Source of the DNA: an uncultured Selenomonadales bacterium
GTDB taxonomy: Bacteria > Bacillota > Negativicutes > DSM-1736 > Dendrosporobacteraceae
Assembly (NCBI GenBank): GCA_946407015.1
Contig: CAMJML010000007.1
Span: forward strand, 1-64,000
Direction of reading: 5' to 3'
Length of the DNA: 64,000 nt
The translations under genes and the position numbers were made by a program. Positions 16,455 through 25,798 of this stretch are shown here, piece by piece (the first letter of the stretch is position 1; every line of letters begins with the position of its first letter). The notes under the pieces are model-generated. The model was given only the letters and a program-made list of their open reading frames with translations. It did not search any database and was not told where the DNA came from.

Positions 16455-18119
16455 TTGACTAAAAACAACAACAAAATATCGCTTATCTCGCTCGGCGGAC
16501 TGGGGGAAATTGGCAAGAATATGACTGTCATTCGCTACGGGAATGATATCATTGTCATTGATTCAGGCCTAGCGTTTCCGGATGATGATATGCCGGGAAT
16601 TGACCTGGTTATTCCGGATATGAGCTACTTGGTGGAGAACAAAGAGTACGTCCGGGCTGTCGTTCTGACTCATGGCCATGAGGATCATATCGGATCATTG
16701 GCCTATCTGCTTAAGCAGGTGAATGTCCCGGTCTATGGCACCAATCTGACTTTGGGGCTTGCTGAGGGCAAGCTTAAAGAAAGCAACGTGGGCAATTATC
16801 AGCTCATCCCTGTTCAAGCAGGTGATACGGTCAATATCGGTGCTTTTGAAGTCGGGTTTATTCGGGTCAGCCATTCCATAGCCGATGCTGTGGCTTTATA
16901 CTTTAAGACGCCAATCGGAACTGTCGTACATACCGGCGACTTTAAAATTGACCAAACACCTGTGGACGGGAAATTGATCGATATTCATAAATTTGCCGAA
17001 CTGGGCGATCAGGGGGTCCTGGTACTGTTATCGGACAGCACCAATGCAGAGCGTCCGGGGTATACCATGTCCGAAAAAACAGTCGGCGAAACACTCAAAG
17101 AGGAATTTGCTCACGCCAAAGGCCGAATTATTTTGGCGACCTTTGCCTCCAATGTTTTACGGCTTTCGCAAGCCATTCAAACAGCCTGTCAGTTTAACCG
17201 GAAAGTAGCGGTGAATGGCCGCAGCATGAAAAATGTTGTTGAGATTTCGCAGCGCTTGGGTTATTTAACCATTCCCGAAGGCGTGCTGATTGATATTGAG
17301 GAAATTGATCGTTATCCGGCCAACCAATTGCTGATTCTGACAACCGGCAGCCAGGGTGAACCGCTGTCAGGTTTATCGCGGATGGCGTCGAGTACTCATC
17401 GCCAGGTGTATATTGCACCTGAAGATACTGTAATCGTTTCGGCAACACCTATTCCGGGCAATGAAAAATTGGTAGGACGGACGATTAACAGCCTGCTGAA
17501 ATTAGGGGCTTATGTCGTTTATGAGAGAACTTCGGGAGTGCATGTATCCGGTCACGCCAGCCAGGAAGAACTGAAGCTGATGCTCAACCTGGTAAGGCCG
17601 AAATATTTCGTGCCGGTTCACGGAGAATACAGAATGCTGGTACAACACAGCAAACTGGCGCAAGATCTGGGTATTCCAAAAGAGAATATTTTCATTGGCA
17701 ATATTGGCAATGTGTTTGAATTTACACCGGAAAAAGGGACTATGGCCGGCAAAGTTACCGCCGGTAAAGTCCTCGTAGATGGCCTCGGAGTTGGCGATGT
17801 CGGCAATATCGTGCTCAGAGACCGCCGCCAGCTTTCACAAGACGGCATTATCATTGTTGTCATGACCTTAGATAAAGAACGGGGCTGTGTATTGTCCGGT
17901 CCTGACATTGTATCCCGTGGTTTTGTCTATGTAAGGGATTCGGAACAATTGATGGAAGAATTAAAAGAAAAAGTTCAACAAGTGATGGACCGCTATGAGC
18001 CAGGCAAAGTCATGGAATGGTCGGTCATTAAATCCGGTGTCCGTGATGCATTAGGCAAGTTTATTTATGAAAGAACCCGTCGTCGCCCCATGATTATTCC
18101 GATTATCATGGAAGTGTAG
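16455..18119 (+). CDS. rnj: Ribonuclease J
   Basis: A metallo-beta-lactamase/beta-CASP ribonuclease with 5'-3' exonuclease and endonuclease activity in mRNA decay and rRNA maturation. The 554-residue protein has the zinc motif HGHEDH at 73-78, SHSIADAV, HTGDFKID, a beta-CASP domain with SDSTNAERPG, and HVSGHASQEEL plus VHGEYRML in the C-terminal part. The frame is open further upstream, but TTG 16455 lies 8 bases after AGGAGG and gives the usual N-terminus. It is monocistronic with its own terminator. Confidence 0.94.
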   Translation: MTKNNNKISLISLGGLGEIGKNMTVIRYGNDIIVIDSGLAFPDDDMPGIDLVIPDMSYLVENKEYVRAVVLTHGHEDHIGSLAYLLKQVNVPVYGTNLTLGLAEGKLKESNVGNYQLIPVQAGDTVNIGAFEVGFIRVSHSIADAVALYFKTPIGTVVHTGDFKIDQTPVDGKLIDIHKFAELGDQGVLVLLSDSTNAERPGYTMSEKTVGETLKEEFAHAKGRIILATFASNVLRLSQAIQTACQFNRKVAVNGRSMKNVVEISQRLGYLTIPEGVLIDIEEIDRYPANQLLILTTGSQGEPLSGLSRMASSTHRQVYIAPEDTVIVSATPIPGNEKLVGRTINSLLKLGAYVVYERTSGVHVSGHASQEELKLMLNLVRPKYFVPVHGEYRMLVQHSKLAQDLGIPKENIFIGNIGNVFEFTPEKGTMAGKVTAGKVLVDGLGVGDVGNIVLRDRRQLSQDGIIIVVMTLDKERGCVLSGPDIVSRGFVYVRDSEQLMEELKEKVQQVMDRYEPGKVMEWSVIKSGVRDALGKFIYERTRRRPMIIPIIMEV

Positions 18120-18130
18120 TAAAAGCAGGC

Positions 18131-18166
18131 AGGCCGTTTAGCAAAAGCTAAGCGGTCTGTTTTTTT
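18131..18166 (+). terminator. Terminator after rnj
   Basis: GGCCGTTTAGC (18132-18142) pairs with GCTAAGCGGTC (18147-18157) around AAAA with two G-U pairs, followed by a T-run of eight. Confidence 0.88.
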
Positions 18167-18282
18167 TCGATTCGAGACGGGAAGGGATATTTTACCAAAG
18201 TGTGTAATATATAGTGTAAAACAAAGGAGCTGATTCGAGAACGTTGTAAGAACAAAGCATAGGAATCAAGGAGGAAGCAGTT

Positions 18283-18798
18283 ATGCGGCTAAGAAGATGG
18301 GTTAGTGTGATGATACTTATTGGGCTGGTGGTAGTTTGTTCCTTTGCGTTTGCCCAACCCAGGCAGACGCTGGAGGTCGAGGCCACAAGCTGGATTGTAT
18401 CTTCCCAGGGGCTGCCGGTTGGGGACGAAGCCGGCCACAGTATCGGAATACAAAAGCGGGAAGGGAGCGCAGTCTTCCGGGATGGTCAAACAGCGCAATA
18501 CTCGACCGTTTCTAATTTTGACTTCCGGCGAGGGCGAGGCGGCACTTCAAGCGGCTATTCGAAATTTACGTTTGACGATGGATCGACGCTGATATTTTCC
18601 TGGACTGCAGCTATAACGGTGGGGGCAGATGGTTTGTCCTTAAATAAGGGAAAGGGGACAATCATTCAAGGGACCGGAAAATTTGCCGGTATTAAAGGAA
18701 CCTCTGTTTTCAGCGGCAGGCAGCTCAAACCGGCAGCCGAAGATCCTAAAGGCACGGCGGTTCAACAGGCAACCATCCAATATACATTGACTAAATAA
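18283..18798 (+). CDS. Small secreted protein of unknown function
   Basis: A 171-residue protein with a clear signal peptide (MRLRRWVSVMILIGLVVVCS, cleavage probably after AFA near residue 24). The mature part is rich in Ser, Thr and Gly with alternating hydrophobics, suggesting an all-beta fold; GTGKFAGIKGTSVFSG resembles the end of small beta-barrel secreted proteins. No catalytic motif is recognised. A strong AAGGAGG ribosome-binding site precedes the ATG and a terminator follows, so it is a real single-gene unit. The function is unknown. Confidence 0.75.
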   Translation: MRLRRWVSVMILIGLVVVCSFAFAQPRQTLEVEATSWIVSSQGLPVGDEAGHSIGIQKREGSAVFRDGQTAQYSTVSNFDFRRGRGGTSSGYSKFTFDDGSTLIFSWTAAITVGADGLSLNKGKGTIIQGTGKFAGIKGTSVFSGRQLKPAAEDPKGTAVQQATIQYTLTK

Positions 18799-18814
18799 GT
18801 TAGGCTGAGCTAGG

Positions 18815-18848
18815 CCAGATCGAATGATTGACTTCGGTCTGGTTTTTT
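18815..18848 (+). terminator. Terminator after the small secreted protein gene
   Basis: CCAGATCGAA (18815-18824) pairs with TTCGGTCTGG (18833-18842) with one G-U pair, followed by TTTTTT. Confidence 0.85.
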
Positions 18849-19078
18849 GTTTTAACAGATCAATTCTAAATAAGACCGAAGGCTGGCTGCCGCATGAGGT
18901 GCTGTGTAAGAAATTTCCTAGTCCAGCCTTCTTATTTTCTGACAGCAAGATCAGATATCTTGAGATACCTTATTATTTAGAAAAGTGAGATAATTCTTAC
19001 GGAGATTTCGTTAAAGGGGGACAGGAAAAGCCGGTATGAGGAAAATTAAATTCAGAATCAATAAAAGGAGGATGCAGT

Positions 19079-20416
19079 ATGTCAACATTACCGCTGAGTA
19101 CGTCAACAGTAAAAAGTAATATTCGCTGGCAAATTATGTTTCTCGTGTTTATTATTTTAACCCTTAATTATCTGGATCGGGTGAATATTTCAATTGCCGC
19201 TCCGCTCATTCAAAAGGAGTTTAATTTTTCACCTGTGGAATTAGGCATTATTTTTAGTTCATTTACCTGGGGCAATGTGCTGGGACAGCTTCCGGGCGGC
19301 GCTTTATCATCCATGTTTGGGGCTAAGCGCATGTATATTATTGCCATTATCTGCTGGTCGGCTTTTTTAGCCGGTACGACTCTGGCTACGACGGTTACCG
19401 CTTTTATTGGCTTCAGAGTAGTCTTTGGCTTCTTTGAAGGGATGTGCTGGCCTGTTGCTTCGACCGTAGGCGCAACCTGGTTTCCTAAATCAGAACGTTC
19501 ACGGGCTATGTCGCTGCAAGCCAATGGTATGGTAGTTGGTTTGGCCGTTGCCCCTCCATTTGTGACTTATTTTATGATGGAGCACGGCTGGCGGGGAGCC
19601 TTTTTGGTTTCAGCAGCCTTGTCCATTATTTGGTTGATCTTTTGGGTCTTCATTATGAATGACAAACCGGCTAAGCATCCCCGCGTCAGTGCTGAGGAAC
19701 TTGCTCATATTGCCGAAGGCGCCGGTGAGCGGCAAGCAGCGGTGGAAGTTGAAAAGCCATTAGGTTTTATGGAGGCGCTCCGGATTGTCATTAAAAAGCC
19801 GTCTTTGTATGCGGCCTGTTTATCCAATGGCGCGCTTGTCTGGACTCTTTACACATACACCAGCTGGCTGCCGCTTTATCTTCAGCACGAACGAGGCTTT
19901 ACAATCGCTAAAACAGGGTTTATTGCCATGCTGCCATTTTTATTTTCCATGGTCACCATCCCCTGTGGCGGAATTATTGCCGACTGGATTTATCAAAGAA
20001 CCGGAAATCTGCGTAAATCCAAAAATATCCCTATCATGATTGGGCTGTTTGCCGGTGGCTTAATGATGATTCCGGCGGCTTTAGCGCAAGATCCAATGAC
20101 TGGTGTAATCATGCTGTCACTTGGATATGCCCTGATTATGTTTATTTTAGGACCGCAATGGGCGATACCACCTGATGTCGGAGGGAAAAAAGCGGCAGGC
20201 TATGCTTGCGCTTTAGTTCAAATTCTCAGTCATATTCCAGGGATTATTGCCCCCATCTTCATGGGCTATATTGTGCAGGCAACCGGCCATTATACGGCCG
20301 GTGTTCTGACCGCCGGTTTAGTGGCCATGATTGGCGGATTGTTATTTCCATTCTTGTATCGTGGTGAAAAAGATCATTATAAAGAACCGGAAAAAGCCTG
20401 TGAGATTAGTCTCTAG
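19079..20416 (+). CDS. MFS transporter, anion:cation symporter (ACS) family
   Basis: A 445-residue permease with 12 predicted membrane segments. The N-terminus NYLDRVNISIAAP and the LGQLPGGALSSMFGAKR loop (MFS motif A type) are characteristic of the ACS family, which carries hexuronates, glucarate, phthalate and related organic anions. The substrate cannot be read from the sequence and no catabolic genes lie next to it. AAAGGAGG precedes the ATG. It is a single-gene unit ending in a hairpin. Confidence 0.88.
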   Translation: MSTLPLSTSTVKSNIRWQIMFLVFIILTLNYLDRVNISIAAPLIQKEFNFSPVELGIIFSSFTWGNVLGQLPGGALSSMFGAKRMYIIAIICWSAFLAGTTLATTVTAFIGFRVVFGFFEGMCWPVASTVGATWFPKSERSRAMSLQANGMVVGLAVAPPFVTYFMMEHGWRGAFLVSAALSIIWLIFWVFIMNDKPAKHPRVSAEELAHIAEGAGERQAAVEVEKPLGFMEALRIVIKKPSLYAACLSNGALVWTLYTYTSWLPLYLQHERGFTIAKTGFIAMLPFLFSMVTIPCGGIIADWIYQRTGNLRKSKNIPIMIGLFAGGLMMIPAALAQDPMTGVIMLSLGYALIMFILGPQWAIPPDVGGKKAAGYACALVQILSHIPGIIAPIFMGYIVQATGHYTAGVLTAGLVAMIGGLLFPFLYRGEKDHYKEPEKACEISL

Positions 20417-20445
20417 TTAAACTAAGGTGAAGTGAATTTTGTCTA

Positions 20446-20481
20446 AGGGAATCTTCGATAAACTGATTTCGAGGATTCCCT
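20446..20481 (+). terminator. Hairpin after the MFS gene
   Basis: AGGGAATCTTCGA (20446-20458) pairs with 20469-20481 with one mismatch. The T-run is weak, so termination is likely but less certain. Confidence 0.6.
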
Positions 20482-20582
20482 GCTTCCTATCTGTTTGACT
20501 TTTTGTTATTTTTAGGAACAAAAAAGCATGAAAGAGACTATATATAGTTTATAAGATTTTTTAGAGAGGGCAGGGAAGAAGT

Positions 20583-21248
20583 ATGATCGGTGATTTTGAA
20601 GCTGCAGGCAGATTGCTGATTGCATTGGCTTTGGGAGCGATAGTCGGCGGTGAGAGGCAATGGCGAGGCAAATCAGCAGGGTTACGTACCCATGTATTGG
20701 TGTGTATGGGGTCTTGCTTGCTGATGATTTTGTCACACAACTTGTACGTCACCGTGCAGGGATTGACTAATGCTGATCCTGCCCGGCTGGCTGCCCAGGT
20801 GGTGAGCGGTATTGGCTTTCTGGGAGCCGGCACGATTATGAAAGAAGGCCCTACCGTCATCGGACTGACAACAGCAGCAACCCTTTGGGTTGTAGCAGCA
20901 ATCGGTTTGGCTGTAGGCAGCGGCTATTTTGTTTGTGCGCTTATTACGACTGCACTGTCCTATGCGACACTGGAGTGGCTGTCAAAATTAGTGAGTAAAT
21001 GCTATACAGCTGCCTGCGATGTCAATCTTACGGTTAAGGTCATCGATGCACCCGGGCATATCAGCCGTGTTGTATCGTATTTAGAGGCAAATGAAATCAA
21101 TATTTGCGATATTCGGATTGCTGACCGTGAAAATAGTATTTTGGGCATTTATTTTATTCTGCGTACGAAAAACAGTTGTATAGAAGAAATCATCCATGAT
21201 CTGAAAACCCTCGAAGGGGTCATTGAAGTCAATCAGGAAGCCGCATAA
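20583..21248 (+). CDS. MgtC/SapB family membrane protein
   Basis: A 221-residue protein with about four N-terminal membrane segments and a cytoplasmic C-terminal ACT-like domain (~140-221). The family signature GAIVGGERQWRGKSAGLRTH, GIGFLGAGTIMKEG and GLTTAATLWVVAAIGLA is clear. MgtC proteins affect Mg2+ limitation and ATP synthase in pathogens; in environmental Firmicutes the role is unresolved. It converges on the response regulator gene, sharing a terminator. Confidence 0.88.
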   Translation: MIGDFEAAGRLLIALALGAIVGGERQWRGKSAGLRTHVLVCMGSCLLMILSHNLYVTVQGLTNADPARLAAQVVSGIGFLGAGTIMKEGPTVIGLTTAATLWVVAAIGLAVGSGYFVCALITTALSYATLEWLSKLVSKCYTAACDVNLTVKVIDAPGHISRVVSYLEANEINICDIRIADRENSILGIYFILRTKNSCIEEIIHDLKTLEGVIEVNQEAA

Positions 21249-21249
21249 G

Positions 21250-21285
21250 AATCCCGGGGACTTCATAAACTCCCCGGGATTTTTA
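21250..21285. terminator. Bidirectional terminator between mgtC-like and regulator genes
   Basis: AATCCCGGGGA (21250-21260) pairs with 21271-21281, followed by TTTT on the plus strand. It lies between converging genes. Confidence 0.85.
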
Positions 21286-21287
21286 TG

Positions 21288-21935
21288 CTAAAGAAAATTG
21301 TATTTACGGACACAATCAAAAAGTTCTATCTTATTGGAACAGCGGAGTTTATCCATGATTCTCGTTTTGTACGTATCAATAGTCTTCACACTTAAAAATA
21401 GCATTTTGGCAATTTGGCTGAGTGAATAACCGCGGATCAGCAGCCTCAAGACTTCACGCTCTCTGACGCTGAGGATGTTAAACGGGCTGTCAGCCGCTAG
21501 TTGATTGCCTGTTGTCAGCAAATTATTCAGCAGCAGTTGCGTATTGCGCGGGCTTAGGTAGCGAGAGCCTTCATAAACTGTCCGAATGGCCTGGAACAGC
21601 TCACTGTCCAAGACTTGCTTTTCCACATAGCCCCAAGCGCCTGCCTGCATAGCACTTTTAATATATTGCTCATCTTCGTACATGGTCAGTACAATAATTT
21701 TGATCGGATATTCCCGCTCATGAATTTCCGTAATGCATTCTAACCCGTTCACGTTCGGCATCGACAAATCAATAATCAGAATATCCGCTGTAGTGGTTTC
21801 CAGTAAAGTAAGCAGTTTGGCTCCGTCAGCCGCTTCGCCAACCACCAGAAAATCCGGTTCATTATTGAGTAACAGTTTTAAGCCGATGCGTAGTACAGAG
21901 TGATCATCAGCCAGAATGAGTTTAATCTTTTTCAC
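21288..21935 (-). CDS. NarL/FixJ-family response regulator
   Basis: A 215-residue two-domain regulator. The receiver domain has the DD pair in ILADDH and the phospho-acceptor Asp in IIDLSMPNVNG, with the conserved Lys in YVEKQVLD. The C-terminal LuxR-type helix-turn-helix includes LSVREREVLRLLIRGYS and SVKTIDTYKTRIMDKL. It starts with GTG 12 bases after the histidine kinase stop, behind TAGGAG, and is the last gene of a three-gene unit with the kinase and a PhnD-like protein. Confidence 0.92.
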   Translation of the reverse strand: MKKIKLILADDHSVLRIGLKLLLNNEPDFLVVGEAADGAKLLTLLETTTADILIIDLSMPNVNGLECITEIHEREYPIKIIVLTMYEDEQYIKSAMQAGAWGYVEKQVLDSELFQAIRTVYEGSRYLSPRNTQLLLNNLLTTGNQLAADSPFNILSVREREVLRLLIRGYSLSQIAKMLFLSVKTIDTYKTRIMDKLRCSNKIELFDCVRKYNFL

Positions 21936-21947
21936 GATTACCCGCTC

Positions 21948-23369
21948 CTATTCTAAAGGTAGTACAACTTGAATGATTGAACCACATGTTGAGGAGGTAA
22001 TGGTAAAGGATCCGCCAAGCAGTTCTGCGCGTTCACGCATGCCATACAGCCCCAGGTGGTTTTTCTGCTGGAATTTTTTCAGGTCAGCCTGTTTGATTCC
22101 TTGCCCATTATCACAAATGGTCAAAGTCAGCGATTGTTCTGTTTTTATTAAAGCAATATCTACCTGCGTTGCTTTTGCATGTTTGAGGATATTGGTCAGA
22201 CTTTCTTGCAATATACGATATAAGGCAAGTGCCGATTGGCTGCTGATCATCAGCCGGTCTTCAGGCTGTATAAAAGTTACGGCAAGGTTGGTTTGCTCCC
22301 GGAAATTATTGATATATTTCTCCATGGCTGCAGTAATCCCTAAATCATCCAATACCGGTGGCCTTAGTTCCACCGCGATATTCCGGAGTCCGCTTAATGC
22401 CTTTGCAGTAACATCACGGGCATGGAGGAGCAATTCTTTTTGTTTAGGGTCGTTGGTGCTGGAACTGAGCAGCTTCATGTAAGCGATGAGGGATACCATC
22501 GATTGCCCGGTTTCATCATGAAGTTCGCGCGAAATCCGTTTGCGTTCCTCTTCCTGAACCGTAAACAATTTGGTTAATAGCACTGTTCTTAATGCTTCTT
22601 TCTCCCGGAGTGCATTGACCAGCTTGGTGTTTTCTCTTTCTTTCGCGTTTAAACTGCAAGCCATTTCATTAAAGACAGAGGCCAGATTTCCGACTTCATC
22701 ATTGCCATGGGCATTAGGAAGGATTGGATAGTTTCCCCGCCGAATTTGCCGGGCGGCACTGGTGAGTTTCAACAAAGGCTGGATCAAATAGTTGGCCAAG
22801 CGAGTCGCAAGAAAGGCAGCCAACAGGCAAACCAAAAAAATTGCCAGCGCAAATTCCCAGAAGGCTTTATTAATAAGCTGGTGGATAAATTTGGTCGACA
22901 TACCGACCCGTACGTAGCCGATGGCCCCATTTTCGATGGGGACAAGTACGTCTAGTATTTCGCCCTCATTGCTATCAAAGCGGGTTACATGATATCCGGC
23001 CGGCTGGTTTAGCGATGAAGAGAGAATATTGGCGGGAAACAGGCCTTTGGGAATTTGACCGGAAAAAGTATGGGCCAAAATATTGCCGGCAAAATCAGTC
23101 ATTAAGATATAGCGAATGCCTTCGGTTGTATCTTTGGTTTTGGATATTCGCTCAAATAAGGCATAGCGGTTGTCTAATAAAATATCATCACTGCTTAGGG
23201 CTGCCAAAGAATAACCAATTTCGGCTCCCCGTTTTTCAGTCTGTTGATTCAGTAAATTGGTCGTATTGTGATACACCAAAGCCCCAATCACCAGGCTTAA
23301 CAATAACAGCAGGCTGATGAGGACTCCGTTCACTTTGTAATGGATGCTGAGGTCTCTGATCCAATTCAT
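21948..23369 (-). CDS. NarX-type sensor histidine kinase (HAMP, HisKA_3)
   Basis: A 473-residue membrane kinase: membrane segment ~13-33, an extracellular sensing region to ~165, a second membrane segment ~170-190, a HAMP domain (NYLIQPLLKLTSAARQIRRG), a HisKA_3 domain with the phospho-His in RISRELHDETGQS, and an HATPase domain with LQESLTNILKHA and ICDNGQGI. The ATG overlaps the stop of the PhnD-like gene (ATGA), so binding protein and kinase are co-translated. The cognate regulator is the next gene. Confidence 0.92.
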   Translation of the reverse strand: MNWIRDLSIHYKVNGVLISLLLLLSLVIGALVYHNTTNLLNQQTEKRGAEIGYSLAALSSDDILLDNRYALFERISKTKDTTEGIRYILMTDFAGNILAHTFSGQIPKGLFPANILSSSLNQPAGYHVTRFDSNEGEILDVLVPIENGAIGYVRVGMSTKFIHQLINKAFWEFALAIFLVCLLAAFLATRLANYLIQPLLKLTSAARQIRRGNYPILPNAHGNDEVGNLASVFNEMACSLNAKERENTKLVNALREKEALRTVLLTKLFTVQEEERKRISRELHDETGQSMVSLIAYMKLLSSSTNDPKQKELLLHARDVTAKALSGLRNIAVELRPPVLDDLGITAAMEKYINNFREQTNLAVTFIQPEDRLMISSQSALALYRILQESLTNILKHAKATQVDIALIKTEQSLTLTICDNGQGIKQADLKKFQQKNHLGLYGMRERAELLGGSFTITSSTCGSIIQVVLPLE

Positions 23370-24289
23370 AGCAATTCTCTTTTCTCCCGGTATAAATTCC
23401 GTAATGGCTCATATAATTCGGGAACTGGTACAACAAACTTATCAATCATGAGTCCCCGCAGGGCTTTAGCAGTTTCCGGGTCAGTATGCATGGACAGGAA
23501 AACATCCTGTAGCTGCTTAACTTGTTCGCGGCTAACTTTTTTACTGATGACAACCGGTCCGGTAGGGGCTGGACCTAGTGACTTAATGATCCGGATATTT
23601 TCTGTGAGTTCAGGCTTCTTTTCTTTGGCATATTCATAAATTTGACTGTCCAGGCTGGCCCCGTCGGCAATTTTGTTGGCAACCGCCCAGAGTGATTTAT
23701 CATGATTATAGGTATAAAAATAGCGGCTGAAAAACCTTTCCGGTGTGGTATGATTATGATTTAAAACATCGAGTATGACCAAATGGCCGGAATAACTCAA
23801 CGGATCAGTAAACGCAAAGACTTTGCCTTGCAGTTCTTCAATAGAGGTAATTTGGCTGTCCTTATGGACAACAACATCGGTTTGATATAAAGAATTTCCC
23901 ATATAATGAGCCATGACCAGCAATTCAATTTCATTCATTCCTTGATAGGAGGCGTAAGCCCCGGTTGAAAAAAAGGCAACATCGACATCGCCATTGGACA
24001 TCAGCAAAATGATATCCGAGTAGGTTTTTCGCTGGATCAAGGTTACTTTACGGCCGGTGTGATGAGAAATATGATCGGCGATGGTTCGGTAATAACCTAT
24101 CGTTTCATTGGGGGACAGCACTGAGGCCAGAGCAATCCGCAGGGGGCGTTGATCTTCATTATCATAAGCGGGCAGGGACTGGTTTTCACCTGCTGCCGCA
24201 AAATCGATATACGGCGGTGCAGCCATCCGATAGCCGAGAAAGAGGATTAAAACAACGGCCATTACTATAGTGATTACGGCATATTTCAT
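23366..24289 (-). CDS. PhnD-like periplasmic binding protein of a two-component system
   Basis: A 307-residue protein with one N-terminal hydrophobic segment (VITIVMAVVLILFLGYRM; probably a membrane anchor, no lipobox Cys) and a phosphate/phosphite/phosphonate-type binding domain: LRIALASVLSPNETIGYY, VDVAFFSTGAYASY, DPLSYSGH. PhnD proteins normally serve ABC importers, but no permease or ATPase is nearby. It overlaps the histidine kinase gene by 4 bases, so a sensory role, presenting a bound ligand to the kinase, is inferred. Confidence 0.82.
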   Translation of the reverse strand: MKYAVITIVMAVVLILFLGYRMAAPPYIDFAAAGENQSLPAYDNEDQRPLRIALASVLSPNETIGYYRTIADHISHHTGRKVTLIQRKTYSDIILLMSNGDVDVAFFSTGAYASYQGMNEIELLVMAHYMGNSLYQTDVVVHKDSQITSIEELQGKVFAFTDPLSYSGHLVILDVLNHNHTTPERFFSRYFYTYNHDKSLWAVANKIADGASLDSQIYEYAKEKKPELTENIRIIKSLGPAPTGPVVISKKVSREQVKQLQDVFLSMHTDPETAKALRGLMIDKFVVPVPELYEPLRNLYREKRELL

Positions 24290-24583
24290 GATGAAGCCTC
24301 CGCAAAAGTAGATTGAATATTATAAATTCTTTTATAGGTGTTAAATATCCTGCACACTACTTTTTCTGTCAAAAACATACTTAAAAAAATACTATCTGGT
24401 TTGCCCGTACGAAGTAACGGGTTCATTTCCCCGGCTATTTACGTGTTTAAACAGAAATTTTTGCTGCGAATGAAAAAAATGGATAATCGTGACTTTTTCA
24501 AAAGTTATTCTAAAATTGGGCGTTCATAATACAATCATGGATCCGATCCACACAATAAAAATCATTAAGGATGGTGTTGTATA

Positions 24584-25657
24584 ATGACTAAAAATAAAAA
24601 GTGGCTGATTGCCGTTAGTATTGCAACCATGATTACGGCAAATGGATTAGTTATGGCCGCTACCCCGACCGAGCCTCAGGATTCCCGTGATGCGAGAGCA
24701 CCACACGCGTTTGCGGATAAAGGTGACCGAAGTGATAAAGCCCACATGAGAGGGTTTAGGGGGGATGATGCCGCTCTGCTGGAGTTACTGAAAATAGATG
24801 GTGAAACACTTAGAACCGAGCTGAAGGCCGGAAAAACGCTGGTGGCGATTGCCCAGCAGCAAGGAGTATCTGAGCAAACTCTGCATGAATTTATGGTTAA
24901 GGAATTGACAGAGCGGATCGATAAAGGAGTGACGGCAGGCCGCCTGACAGCAGAGCAAGCCGATAATATGAAAAAGGATATTGATCAAAAGGTTACCGAT
25001 ATGATTAACGGCAAGCTTCCTATGCATCCCGGACATGGTCCGCGGTTTGCCGAAAATCCTCAATTGTTAGCCCTGTTAAAGGTTGATGCTCCAACGCTTA
25101 AGTCTGAACTAAAAGCAGGCAAAACAATGGTGGTGATTGCCAAAGAGCATGGTGTATCGGAGAAATCCCTTAAATCCTTTATGGTAAAAGATATGAGTCA
25201 ACGCATTGATGAAGGCGTCAAGGCTGGCCGCTTAACGCAAGATCAAGCAAAAAATATGAAAAAAGATCTAGATAAACGGGTTACCGATATGATCAATGGC
25301 AAAGTCCCTATGCATCCAGGCTTTGGTCCGATGCATGGCCCTGGCTTTTTCGGAAATGAAAAATTGTTGGCGTTGTTAAAAACCGATGCACAAACACTCA
25401 AAACTGAATTGCAATCAGGGAAAACCTTGGTAGCCATTGCTCAGGAAAAAGGTGTTTCCGAGCAATCACTAAAAAGTTTCATGATTGAGCAAATGACTGC
25501 ACGCATTGATGAAGGGGTTAAATCAGGCCGCCTGACAGCTGAAAAAGCGGAACAAATGAAAGCAAATCTGGATGAGCGCGTTACCAAAATGATTAATAAC
25601 CAAGGATTTTCTCATCCACAGCGCCCAGAACACGAACAAGCAGATCGTCCTTTCTAA
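24584..25657 (+). CDS. Secreted protein with three ~97-residue repeats
   Basis: A 357-residue protein with a signal peptide (cleavage probably near AATPTEP, residue ~26), a charged linker and three repeats at ~65-147, 161-243 and 261-340. Each repeat has LLxLLKxD, TLxxELxxGKT, AIAxxxGVSExxL, RIDxGVxxGRLT and MKxxxDxxVTxMING; the first two are followed by PMHPG. The GKT-AIA-GVS part looks like a short helix-turn-helix-like or LysM-like helical module seen in Firmicutes secreted proteins, but no function is assigned. It is monocistronic with a strong terminator. Confidence 0.78.
   Translation: MTKNKKWLIAVSIATMITANGLVMAATPTEPQDSRDARAPHAFADKGDRSDKAHMRGFRGDDAALLELLKIDGETLRTELKAGKTLVAIAQQQGVSEQTLHEFMVKELTERIDKGVTAGRLTAEQADNMKKDIDQKVTDMINGKLPMHPGHGPRFAENPQLLALLKVDAPTLKSELKAGKTMVVIAKEHGVSEKSLKSFMVKDMSQRIDEGVKAGRLTQDQAKNMKKDLDKRVTDMINGKVPMHPGFGPMHGPGFFGNEKLLALLKTDAQTLKTELQSGKTLVAIAQEKGVSEQSLKSFMIEQMTARIDEGVKSGRLTAEKAEQMKANLDERVTKMINNQGFSHPQRPEHEQADRPF
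24776..25603 (+). repeat. Three tandem repeats within the secreted protein gene
   Basis: Protein-level repeats start at residues 65, 161 and 261 (spacing 96 and 100 residues). DNA conservation between copies is moderate, indicating old duplication. Confidence 0.85.
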
Positions 25658-25665
25658 GTGATACG

Positions 25666-25702
25666 AAAAAGAGTACCGGCAGGATGCCGGTACTCTTTTT
25701 TG
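25666..25702 (+). terminator. Terminator after the repeat protein gene
   Basis: AAAAAGAGTACCGGC (25666-25680) pairs with 25686-25700; the downstream arm ends in a T-run. Confidence 0.92.
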
Positions 25703-25798
25703 ATTTATAGACATATATAGTAACTTTTGGGCATGATTTTTACTGATTGGGCGGGATATACTAAAAATAAAATCGGCAAGGCGCTTTGGGGGACTATT

